Shown piece after piece: positions 17,975 to 26,285 of a stretch of 64,000 bases of DNA. The notes below the pieces were generated by a model that saw only the letters and a program-made list of their open reading frames with translations, was not told the origin of the DNA and searched no databases. Numbering within the stretch: position 1 is the stretch's first letter; the number at the start of each line of letters is the position of its first letter. The stretch spans positions 186,001-250,000 of the forward strand of contig NZ_JBNGOS010000001.1 of assembly GCF_050589685.1 (NCBI RefSeq), written 5' to 3'. The translations under genes and the position numbers were made by a program. This DNA comes from Saccharicrinis sp050589685 (GTDB lineage Bacteria; Bacteroidota; Bacteroidia; Bacteroidales; Marinilabiliaceae).

Positions 17975-19570
17975 TTAATAACCTTTCACAGCTTTTCGTA
18001 CCTGTTTCATTATTTCAATACAAGCCGGATTAAAAATGGGATGATCCTTATTTACATCAGGAGTCATAGCTAGATTTATTGTTATAGGTACATTTTCAGC
18101 ATCTGCTTTTTTAAAAATTTCGATATACTTTTCGGTAGAGAATTTAGGTTTTTGGGTAAAAACACCATTGCCTGTTTTACTAGACCAACCATCCATATAA
18201 AACCAGCTGGCAGGGTATTGACCTTCTAACTGGCCTCCTTCTTCAAATAAAAAAGGAACTTGAATTTCGGGTACTCTTCCCGATCCATCAGAGACAACTA
18301 AGTCGCTAAACGGCGTTAATCTAGGAAATAAGTTTTGGCTAAAACCTATGCAAGCATTAGAGTTACCAGCTTTTATGGCTTTTGCAAATTTTTCCCATGG
18401 AGGATCAAGTTGATATACTTTCCATCCGCAATCATCGATATATCCTGCTGTAGTTGCTAGATCCTCGCCATAGCGAAGACTAACCTCACGAAAGTGAGCT
18501 TCGAGAAAATTAAAATAACCTTTTGGATCTGGCCTTTTTCCATGACCATATGTATTTCCGTACAAATCCTCCATTCCACTATTGGGATTATAATACAGCA
18601 TGAGTCGAATATGATGTTTTCCTAAACCATCAATAAGTTCTCTTATGAGATCGCGTTCACAAGTAAACCCTGGTTTTAATTTATCGATGGTATTACTTGG
18701 ACCTGGCCAATGTTGAGTTCCATGCGCACAGGTAAAACATACCCAAGAAGCTCCAATTTCAACTACTTTATCTACAAATGCATCGACATCGAAATTATTA
18801 ACGATATTTTGGTATTGATCTCCTAATTTTAGACCACCATTAAAAGGAACCGAGCCTGATGAAAAATGCACAAAAAGGCCATATTTTCCATCCACCATCC
18901 ATTGCACATCCGCTTTCATTGCTTTGGCACGCTCCTTTATAGCCACTAAAGCTTTTGGTTGTACCATCTCAATAGACCAAAAGGCAAATGGGTTAGGTTT
19001 GATGTTTGCATTGGCTTTAATTTCAGCATTTTCTTGGTGTTGTTTTTCTTCGCCAAAAGTTACTAATCGAAAACTTATTTTATTAATCCCTTTTTTAAGT
19101 TTTATATTTTGCGATAAATAATGTCGTTGAACAATGGGACGAGTTTCCCAATTTTTTATTTGCGCTTTTTCAATTATTACCGAAGATTCTGTTTTAACTT
19201 CGAAGGTAGATTTGGAAAGAATATTGTTGCTGCCTGTATATAATAACGCTACACTATACTCGGCATCAGAAGGAGCATCTACGGTCCAGGTCATCACATC
19301 ATCTTTTGTAAGAAATCCGCGAATAAAAGCATTATTAACTACCATAGGAGTAGGACGTTCTAGGTGGTTTAATTGTCCACTTAGTTCAGCTCTAAATCCC
19401 ATAATAGTGGTAATATCATCTGCGCGAATTGACCAAGTTTTTGGTGCCCAATACGGATGAATTAGGCTCTCTTTTACCTGTATTTGATTTTGTGCAGACA
19501 ATTTCGCTCCAGAAAATAAGGCCAAAAACATCATTAACCAACACAGAATATTCTTCATCAACTTTATCAT
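17975..19570 (-). CDS. divergent GH29-like alpha-L-fucosidase-fold protein with N-terminal beta-domain
   Basis: A 531-residue secreted protein (signal ending LSAQ at about 27). Residues about 30-200 form a beta-rich region that looks like a carbohydrate-binding sandwich. From about 222 a fucosidase-type barrel follows: WMVDGKYGLFVHFSSGS replaces the usual FGMFIHWG, CFTCAHGTQHWPG replaces the TSKHHDGFAMY loop, and RLMLYYNPN replaces the FYYSH strand. The strand where GH29 carries its nucleophile reads AGYIDDCGW (D379/D380). The overall order is that of GH29, but the signature loops differ, so substrate or reaction may differ too. It lies 22 bases before the beta-helix-PDZ gene. Confidence 0.7.
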   Translation of the reverse strand: MIKLMKNILCWLMMFLALFSGAKLSAQNQIQVKESLIHPYWAPKTWSIRADDITTIMGFRAELSGQLNHLERPTPMVVNNAFIRGFLTKDDVMTWTVDAPSDAEYSVALLYTGSNNILSKSTFEVKTESSVIIEKAQIKNWETRPIVQRHYLSQNIKLKKGINKISFRLVTFGEEKQHQENAEIKANANIKPNPFAFWSIEMVQPKALVAIKERAKAMKADVQWMVDGKYGLFVHFSSGSVPFNGGLKLGDQYQNIVNNFDVDAFVDKVVEIGASWVCFTCAHGTQHWPGPSNTIDKLKPGFTCERDLIRELIDGLGKHHIRLMLYYNPNSGMEDLYGNTYGHGKRPDPKGYFNFLEAHFREVSLRYGEDLATTAGYIDDCGWKVYQLDPPWEKFAKAIKAGNSNACIGFSQNLFPRLTPFSDLVVSDGSGRVPEIQVPFLFEEGGQLEGQYPASWFYMDGWSSKTGNGVFTQKPKFSTEKYIEIFKKADAENVPITINLAMTPDVNKDHPIFNPACIEIMKQVRKAVKGY

Positions 19571-19612
19571 ACAAAAAAATTAAGCATTTAGCATTTCTGC
19601 TTTTATAAAAAA

Positions 19613-19855
19613 CTAATTGATAATATCTCCAATTTGTATCCAACTGTCCATTCCTTCATTTGCCTGTTTTTTTCCAGCAGTGCTTCGTCCATCTAAAATG
19701 ATTTTCTTTAAGGCTTGCTTTAATTGAACTGCTTTTTCAGGATAATCACCAATAATATTTTTGGTTTCACCGATATCGTCTTTTAAAGTGAACTTCCTTG
19801 GAGAATTGAACCCTTGTTTAATTATAATATATTGATTAACCTGAATTGATATCAA
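19613..19855 (-). pseudogene. C-terminal remnant of an S1-type sulfatase
   Basis: The minus-strand frame encodes FTLKDDIGETKNIIGDYPEK, then LKKIILDGRSTAGKKQ and a short tail. This is the standard C-terminal end of bacterial arylsulfatases (the Asp-Ile-Gly-Glu-Thr-x-Asn segment followed by the helix and DGRST-type loop). There is no sulfatase core in front of it: upstream the frame closes within about 60 bases, before the intact sulfatase at 19905. It is therefore a fragment, not a gene. The recognisable homology begins near 19812. The matching N-terminal half may be the remnant at 26045-26275. Confidence 0.75.
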
Positions 19856-19904
19856 ATTTTGAATTCAGGATGTTAACGATGTGGCTGCCATTTTACATCA
19901 CAAA

Positions 19905-21383
19905 CTATTCAATACTAGATGGAGCCCATTCTGGAATTCCATACTCTTTCATTTGTTTATTGTAACGCTTTGCGAATGGTTGATCTTCGGGTTTAACAAG
20001 TGGTAAACCCTCATTAACCATTAGTGGAACTGCACTTTCCCACCATGGATTATAAACCGCCTGTAGCTCTTTTAATACATCAGGATTACTGTCTGCCACA
20101 TTATACTTTTGTCCCGGATCATTTGAGATATTATATAACTCTTTGTTGTTAATCAAGCGCCATTCTTGACTTCTAACAGCACATTTTACATACTTGGCTT
20201 TTTCTACTTCTCCTGTCTTCCATCTACCACAATGAATAAACAGGTTTCTATCTGGCCAATCTGCATTAGGATTGTCTAACAATGACACTAAAGATTTCCC
20301 TGATACGATTTGATGGTCTGTAGGAATTTTAGCACCTGTAAGCTCACAAAACGTTTTGTATAAATCGATATGAGCAGTTAATGCATCAATATCAACACCT
20401 TTTTTTATTTTTCCTTTCCAATACCAAAATGCAGGCACATGTGTTCCTCCTTCGTGAGGAGAATTTTTAGCGCCCTTCATATTGTAATTAAAGTGCGTTA
20501 CATTTTCTCCGTTAAGCGTTCCTTTTAAGTGAGTAGCTCCATTATCTGTCATAAAAATAACCAAGGTATTATCTAATGCATTCCAGTCTTCTAGTTTTTG
20601 CATCATCATACCAAAATTATCGTCAATGTTTTCAATCATACCATATCTACCCGCAGTTGTTTTATCATAACCCATATCTAAAAAACGTTTTTTATATTTA
20701 TCGGGAGCAATAAAAGGACCATGAGGCGCATTTAGTGAAACGTAGGCAAAGTATGGATTTTGGGCTTCATGTTGACCTTTGATCCAAGCCAATGCCGAAT
20801 TAAAAAACACATCGGTACAGAATCCTTTGGTTTGAACTATAGTATCATTATGAAGCAGTACATTATCGAAATAGGGATTGATTTCGTTGGCCGGAAAATC
20901 GCCATATTTAGTCTGTCCAATACCTCCTGCTCCATGCATTAATACTTCGTTGAATCCCCTATTTGTAGGCAGGTATTCTTCTTCATCACCTAAGTGCCAT
21001 TTACCAAATAAACCTGTTTTGTATCCTGCTGTCTGCAAGGCTTGTGGTAATGTAAAAACATCTGGTGCCATTCGTTCTCTTTGAAATATGGTATGCGTTA
21101 CACCATTTTTGAACGGAACTCTTCCACTCATAAGAGCCGATCGTGTAGGTGCACAGGTTGGACTGACTTGAAAATCAGTAAACCGAGTTGAATTTTTGTA
21201 AAAGTTGTCGATAAAAGGCGTTTTTAGCACCTGGTTTCCCATACAGCTTAAATCGCCCATTCCCTGATCATCGGTAATTACAAAAATTATATTAGGACGA
21301 GTTCCTTTTAAAGATTGTGCATCTGTTTTTACAAAAATTGCTACCAATAATAGAGCAATAAAATAGATTTTTAGTTTTTTCAT
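19905..21383 (-). CDS. S1-type formylglycine sulfatase
   Basis: A 492-residue exported protein with a signal ending TDAQ at about 23. NIIFVITDDQGMGDLSC is the metal-binding start, and C77-A-P-T-R is the formylglycine site. GKWHLGDEEEYLP, APHGPF and MTDNGATH complete the catalytic core. It is a close relative of the sulfatase at 13898-15451, which suggests a shared substrate position. The intergenic 152 bases upstream (to the GH43 gene) contain no gene. It sits immediately next to the C-terminal remnant of a different sulfatase. Confidence 0.93.
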   Translation of the reverse strand: MKKLKIYFIALLLVAIFVKTDAQSLKGTRPNIIFVITDDQGMGDLSCMGNQVLKTPFIDNFYKNSTRFTDFQVSPTCAPTRSALMSGRVPFKNGVTHTIFQRERMAPDVFTLPQALQTAGYKTGLFGKWHLGDEEEYLPTNRGFNEVLMHGAGGIGQTKYGDFPANEINPYFDNVLLHNDTIVQTKGFCTDVFFNSALAWIKGQHEAQNPYFAYVSLNAPHGPFIAPDKYKKRFLDMGYDKTTAGRYGMIENIDDNFGMMMQKLEDWNALDNTLVIFMTDNGATHLKGTLNGENVTHFNYNMKGAKNSPHEGGTHVPAFWYWKGKIKKGVDIDALTAHIDLYKTFCELTGAKIPTDHQIVSGKSLVSLLDNPNADWPDRNLFIHCGRWKTGEVEKAKYVKCAVRSQEWRLINNKELYNISNDPGQKYNVADSNPDVLKELQAVYNPWWESAVPLMVNEGLPLVKPEDQPFAKRYNKQMKEYGIPEWAPSSIE

Positions 21384-21535
21384 CTCTATAGATTTAGATC
21401 TAATATTTTAAAATAATAACTAAGGGTAAATTTTTCTTTTGATTATAATAGAAAAAGAACATTAAAGTGCGTTCTGGAATTCATTGGCAATTATACCGTA
21501 GGATCAAATATTGTAGCTGTATTCAAGATATTTTT

Positions 21536-23164
21536 TTATAGCTTTATAAGAGATACATTATCCCAATAGCAATGCCCGTCAAAATCAGATGATGTTGTAC
21601 ATCTTAACTTTATAACATTTGCTTCACCACTGTTAAATGTACCTTCAAACTCAAGCCATTCGTTAGCTTTTACATTTGCATCCATTTCAAACTTACAGCT
21701 TTCGTCAAAGGCTCCGCTGGCATCAAATATTACCTTACCTTTTGTATCTGCTTTAACTTTAAGCATAACGCTACATTTATAGTCGGTATTGGGCATAATA
21801 TTTACCTGTTGAACTATTTCTCTTGGGCTTCCTTTACCTTTGTATTGAAGAGAATAATATCCTTTGGCTGTATTATCTAATTGACTAATGCACTGCACAC
21901 TTTTACTTCTCCAATACTTAACCAGCTTTTGCGTTGTTAGCTCAAATGATGGGTTTTTTACCAAGTTATCCGCTTTAACCTTCGAAATTTTTATTGATGA
22001 AATCTTATCACTACAAGCCATTTCATTCAAATCGATTCTATCTTCCTTAAAAATCCAGCTTTTACCCTTGAATTTATCCTTTTCGAAGCATTCAACAACA
22101 TAGCCCTCGGGAATTTGAATGGAAGATATGGCATTTAATTGAATACCATGCTTGTTCAAATCCGAGGTAGTATATTCACCCGTATCTATGGATCCGAACA
22201 TTTCATTGAAATTAATTTCCGCATGAAAAGTAGGCAACTCTACTCCAAGGGTTTGTTCAACCATTTTAATGGTTCCATCTTCGTTAAAATAGATAGGATC
22301 GAAACACATAGATCGATTTGTAGGAATTCCACCGGAAAGATTTCCGTTGTGATAAAACACATACCATTGATCCTTATATTCAACCACAGAACCATGCATT
22401 GTTATTACATCGGTGCTACCCACAAATACTTCGTTGTTTTTAAAAGGCCCCAAAGGGTTATCACTCATGGCATATCGCATTTTATTTCGTTTAGGAAAAT
22501 CATCAGGATAAATGATGTAGTAAATTCCCTTTCGCTTAAACATCCACAAACCTTCTCTAAAGCCATCTAAACCTTCAATGGAATGAGCTTCACCATCAAT
22601 TTCCATCATATTTTCCTTTAACTTATATCCTGTGGGATCTCCTTCGCCACCCTGAAATAAGTATGCCTGACCATCATCATCAATATAAACACAGGGATCT
22701 ATTAAAGGCTTTATTCCTTTTATATAACCCTGAACCTCAAAACCAGAAGTTGGACTTGTACTTGTAGCCACTCCTATTTTCCATGTTTCTCTTCCGTTAC
22801 CCGTGCGGTGCGGAAAATAAAAATAGTAGGTACCATCTTTATATGCGCAATCGGGTGCCCACATAAATCCCCCTTCTTTCCGTCCCCATTCAACTTGGCT
22901 TGAATGAAGAATTTGACCGTGGTCTGTCCATGTAATCATATCATCGGTAGAAAATACATGATAGCCATCCATTGTTTTATATCCTTTAGAAGGAGCAACA
23001 TCTGTTGAAGGATAAATATACAAACGTCCATCTTCCCATACATGTGCTGAGGGATCGGCTGTAAACATATGGCTTACAATGGGGTTTGACCTCCGCTGTT
23101 GCGCACACATTTGTGATACTGACGTTATAAATAGTATAAGAGAAAGTATTATTATATTTTTCAT
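21536..23164 (-). CDS. GH43-type glycosidase with crystallin-like and carbohydrate-binding C-terminal domains (paralog)
   Basis: A 542-residue secreted protein, paralogous over its full length to the one at 796-2427. The propeller carries D37 (FTADPS), D156 (IDPCVY) and E204 (FREGLW) in the catalytic positions. The crystallin-like segment (GYVVECFEKDKFKGKSW) and the NPSFELTTQKLVKYW sandwich are shared almost word for word. Similarity is uneven: the middle of the C-terminal domain and its DNA (about 21819-21960 against 1081-1220) are near-identical, while the blade around residues 150-200 has diverged. That pattern suggests duplication followed by local gene conversion. The gene precedes a sulfatase and follows an RpiB-like gene by 39 bases. 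Confidence 0.88.
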   Translation of the reverse strand: MKNIIILSLILFITSVSQMCAQQRRSNPIVSHMFTADPSAHVWEDGRLYIYPSTDVAPSKGYKTMDGYHVFSTDDMITWTDHGQILHSSQVEWGRKEGGFMWAPDCAYKDGTYYFYFPHRTGNGRETWKIGVATSTSPTSGFEVQGYIKGIKPLIDPCVYIDDDGQAYLFQGGEGDPTGYKLKENMMEIDGEAHSIEGLDGFREGLWMFKRKGIYYIIYPDDFPKRNKMRYAMSDNPLGPFKNNEVFVGSTDVITMHGSVVEYKDQWYVFYHNGNLSGGIPTNRSMCFDPIYFNEDGTIKMVEQTLGVELPTFHAEINFNEMFGSIDTGEYTTSDLNKHGIQLNAISSIQIPEGYVVECFEKDKFKGKSWIFKEDRIDLNEMACSDKISSIKISKVKADNLVKNPSFELTTQKLVKYWRSKSVQCISQLDNTAKGYYSLQYKGKGSPREIVQQVNIMPNTDYKCSVMLKVKADTKGKVIFDASGAFDESCKFEMDANVKANEWLEFEGTFNSGEANVIKLRCTTSSDFDGHCYWDNVSLIKL

Positions 23165-23203
23165 TGTTATTGTTTTTCAATGCTGTATAAAGATCTCGAA
23201 AAC

Positions 23204-23638
23204 TTAAATAATTGAAATTTTATCAACTCTTTTCTGATGCCTTCCTCCTTCAAATTCTGTGGCTAAAAATGCCTGCGTAATTTCATAGGCCTCATTTTCT
23301 TCTAAAAATCGAGCAGGTAAACAGAGCACATTGGCATTATTGTGTTGTCTGGCAAGCGATGCTATTTCTTTTTTCCAGCAAACAGCAGCTCTTATGTTTG
23401 CATGTTTATTAGCTGTTATAGCAACCCCTTGTGCACTGCCACAAATGAGCACACCAAACTCCGCCTTTTTGCTTTCAACAAACCCTGCTAAAGGATGTAC
23501 ATAAGTAGGATAATCTACCGAATCCATTGTGTCAGTCCCCAAATTAATTACCTCGAAACCTTTATTTTGTAAGAAACTAATGAGTTTAAATTTTAATTCT
23601 GTTCCGGCATGGTCGTTTGCTATTACTATTTTTTTCAT
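23204..23638 (-). CDS. RpiB/LacAB-family sugar-phosphate isomerase
   Basis: A 144-residue cytoplasmic protein without a signal, the usual length for RpiB. The start KKIVIANDHAG carries the phosphate-binding D9-H10. ICGSAQG contains the expected catalytic Cys (C66), although the loop is usually CGTGIG or CGTGVG. RQHNNANVLCL contains the His-Asn pair (H99-N100). RpiB interconverts ribose 5-phosphate and ribulose 5-phosphate; relatives isomerise galactose 6-phosphate, allose 6-phosphate or tetrulose phosphates. Its place among secreted hydrolases, with 39 and 35 base gaps on its two sides, suggests that it acts on a sugar phosphate derived from the imported glycan. The altered loop argues against simply naming it ribose-5-phosphate isomerase. 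Confidence 0.85.
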   Translation of the reverse strand: MKKIVIANDHAGTELKFKLISFLQNKGFEVINLGTDTMDSVDYPTYVHPLAGFVESKKAEFGVLICGSAQGVAITANKHANIRAAVCWKKEIASLARQHNNANVLCLPARFLEENEAYEITQAFLATEFEGGRHQKRVDKISII

Positions 23639-23673
23639 TTTCGATAGATTTAATAAATTGTTCTGATTAATTG

Positions 23674-25923
23674 CTATTTCTTCAATCCCATTTTTGAAAT
23701 ATCTAAAGGTTCAATCCCTAATTTTAAAGCCGGACTACCCTCTTTAAAACTAAAGTCTCCATTATTGATATCCGTAAACATAGGATCGGCAAAAATACTT
23801 GCTTGTTCATTACCTGATTTGCTCATTTCAGTCAAATGTTTATTCATCCAATTATTATTTGTGGGATTATAATATAGGTTTGAGTCCATTTCTATTTCAG
23901 CCAATAATGGTAGTCCATCATATGGTTTCTGGTTCATTCTTGGTCTTTCTCCATGAGCATTTCCTCCCTCAGGATGACTAACAATTATATTATTATAAAC
24001 TTTAGAACCTTTTACACTCACCCATTCGTAACTCACATAACCATAACGAGGAGCAACTAATGGATTCACAATAAAATTATTGATAACATGGTTAACACCC
24101 TTTGAAACAATACAAGCTGCAAAACCATAATTATTGGCTAACACGTTTCCGTATATAGTCGTTTCATGCTGGTCGTCATCGCATCGGATAGCAGATGGCA
24201 TAGAATGTTCTTCGTTGTTATGGATATAATTGTAACAAATCATATTACCTGTTCCTGCTCCTGAAATATAAATACCATTTCCATCAGAAAGTAATTGCAC
24301 CGAATGAGATATTTCGTTGTATTCAACTACATTATGACGAGAATGATTGTACTTTTCACGAATCTTCCAGTTTTCATAAGTTTCTTTTGTATTATGGATA
24401 ATATCCTTTGGAATTTCATGATGTCTTACAGTTCTTCCTCCTTCTCCATTTACTTTTCTGTCGGGCTCTACTCTATTGGTCAGCATAATAGCCGCATAAC
24501 CGCTATGATGAATATAATTGTGTGCTATATGGTTGTAACCGCTCTGCCAAGCCCATATTCCCGGAGAGTGCCAAGTTATTTCACTAAAGTGATGTATGTG
24601 GTTGTTTATAATAGAATTATGATGATTTACATCTTTAGTTCCTGGTCCATAACCAGCCAACAAAATACCAGCTTCGCCTAAATGAGCGAACTCGCAATCC
24701 TCTACCTTATTTTGTTGCGCATGCAAATCGAAACGTACACCAGAACCGCCAGAGTTTACAAATTTACAATTGATAACCTGGCAATGCTCAGCACCTCTAA
24801 AACGTAGTGCTGCAGTTGGCCTATCAAACATATCCCAATCGTGCTGCATTCCCCACCCTAGTTGGTCTTCATCATCAAGCCATGCACGACGATCGGCGTG
24901 AGAAAAAGTAATTCCTGAAAAAACAATTCCAACCACTGGTTTATCTCTTTTTCCTGAGTAATCAACTTCTCCTTCAACACGAATAAGTTCAGTTACTGAA
25001 GGTGCTAAAATCCCCTTTGGAGCGCCATCCTCTGAAGGATTGGATGGCCACAAATAAACTTTACGAGTTTCAGAGTTAATCACCCACTCCCCAGGTTCGT
25101 CCATGGCTTCCAAGGTATTTTCAATCCAAGCAGAACAACCATCCTTGGTATGCACCCAAGCGGATAAAGGAGACATTTCGTAGGTTGCCGTAACCTTAGT
25201 TTTTGCCATCCCTTTTTCTTCATCAACCATACCTATGGGAAGCATATTTATTGCCCAAGCTCGTCGCGGCCTAATATTTAATTCTACATCTTTCAGGTTA
25301 TCCCATTTTTTGATTTTTCCTTTAGGAAAATAGATGGTTCTTTTATCTCCATCCTTGGTAGGCACAAACCCCTCAGCTCTTGCACGATTTAATCTTCCTT
25401 TCTCATCATATAAGGTGTAAAACCTATATATACCTTTAGGAAGGTCAGCAACCCAAACTTTACCTTTAGCAAGATGTGGTAATTCGGAATGATCAGTTTC
25501 CAACCTTTTCCATCCGGTAATAGGAATTCCTGAACTAACTACTGGTTCCTCACCCGGATAGGCAGCAAATTTCAAATAAGGTTGTACCAATTGACTAGCT
25601 CCTGGCTTTTCCGAAATAGCCTTTTCTGCTACCGAGCTTAATCCATCTTCGAGCCCAAGCACCAAGGTTTGAGTTAGTTGATGTTTACCCTCACGAAGAT
25701 AAATAGTGGCAGGATAGTGATTCCCTTTTGCTCGTAAGGCACGAACAGCCTCAACCGCTTTAGGAATGCTTGCAAAAGGATTGGTGATAGCGCCTGTTGC
25801 ATGATCGTTTCCTTCAATAGAAACATATAATTCTATTGGCTTATTGTTATCACATCCTGATAGAGCCAAAAATAATAGTAAGCCAATAGTTATTACTTGT
25901 ATGCTTCTGATGTTTAATCTCAT
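23674..25923 (-). CDS. right-handed beta-helix lipoprotein, probable GH141 type
   Basis: A 749-residue protein with lipobox LSGC at about residue 24. IELYVSIEGNDHATGAI opens the beta-helix. A long beta-rich insertion (about 90-300, with LEAMDEPGEWVINSETRKVYLWPSNP) precedes helix turns such as LRFRGAEHCQVINCKF, NSGGSGVRFDLHAQQN and AGILLAGYGPGTKDVN, and the protein ends in a typical FADPMFTDINNGDFSF tail. It is the complete version of the protein cut by the window edge at 1-783. It also shares its layout with 29966-32113 and 35519-37663. GH141 enzymes use this fold and include alpha-L-fucosidases; that function is inferred here. Confidence 0.75.
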   Translation of the reverse strand: MRLNIRSIQVITIGLLLFLALSGCDNNKPIELYVSIEGNDHATGAITNPFASIPKAVEAVRALRAKGNHYPATIYLREGKHQLTQTLVLGLEDGLSSVAEKAISEKPGASQLVQPYLKFAAYPGEEPVVSSGIPITGWKRLETDHSELPHLAKGKVWVADLPKGIYRFYTLYDEKGRLNRARAEGFVPTKDGDKRTIYFPKGKIKKWDNLKDVELNIRPRRAWAINMLPIGMVDEEKGMAKTKVTATYEMSPLSAWVHTKDGCSAWIENTLEAMDEPGEWVINSETRKVYLWPSNPSEDGAPKGILAPSVTELIRVEGEVDYSGKRDKPVVGIVFSGITFSHADRRAWLDDEDQLGWGMQHDWDMFDRPTAALRFRGAEHCQVINCKFVNSGGSGVRFDLHAQQNKVEDCEFAHLGEAGILLAGYGPGTKDVNHHNSIINNHIHHFSEITWHSPGIWAWQSGYNHIAHNYIHHSGYAAIMLTNRVEPDRKVNGEGGRTVRHHEIPKDIIHNTKETYENWKIREKYNHSRHNVVEYNEISHSVQLLSDGNGIYISGAGTGNMICYNYIHNNEEHSMPSAIRCDDDQHETTIYGNVLANNYGFAACIVSKGVNHVINNFIVNPLVAPRYGYVSYEWVSVKGSKVYNNIIVSHPEGGNAHGERPRMNQKPYDGLPLLAEIEMDSNLYYNPTNNNWMNKHLTEMSKSGNEQASIFADPMFTDINNGDFSFKEGSPALKLGIEPLDISKMGLKK

Positions 25924-26044
25924 ATTAGTAACTTATATATTATGGAAAAATCAACTTAATAACCTTTTAAAGAGCAAACTCTTTAAGCCCATCTATCACA
26001 GTCTAGTTTTATCACAAATGTCAGTTCCAGAAATTGTAGGGATG

Positions 26045-26275
26045 CGCATGATGATAAAGTATGAGCATCAGTTAAAACCATACCTTGAGAACCAAATTCA
26101 TCGAGATGCGGAGTATGTATTTGACTATTTTGTTGTAAATACTTAAATCACCAATACCCAAATCATCTGCCAAAATGTAAATAATATTAGGTTTTGTTTG
26201 TGCCTTAGTACCTATGGTACATACAAATAGAGAAAGAAGAACAAAAGTAATATGACGTGACATAATAGATAGCAT
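26045..26275 (-). pseudogene. frameshifted N-terminal remnant of an S1-type sulfatase
   Basis: From a start at 26275 the frame gives a signal ending TKAQ and then PNIIYILADDLGIGDLSIYNK, the canonical metal-binding start of a sulfatase. Near 26129, in a run of A residues, one base appears to be missing. Shifting frame restores IHTPHLDEFGSQGM and LTDAHT, the expected next segment, up to a Ser-Ser-Cys that would begin the C-x-P-x-R motif. The motif itself is destroyed and homology stops near 26045. The 120 bases between here and the beta-helix start at 25923 hold nothing recognisable. This is a decayed gene. Its missing 3' end may be the fragment at 19613-19855. Confidence 0.8.
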
Positions 26276-26285
26276 ATAATAATGA

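Noticed and set aside
25844..26146. 100-codon plus-strand frame
   Set aside because: It runs opposite to a beta-helix start and to the sulfatase remnant; its protein has no family features, while the minus strand clearly encodes sulfatase segments.
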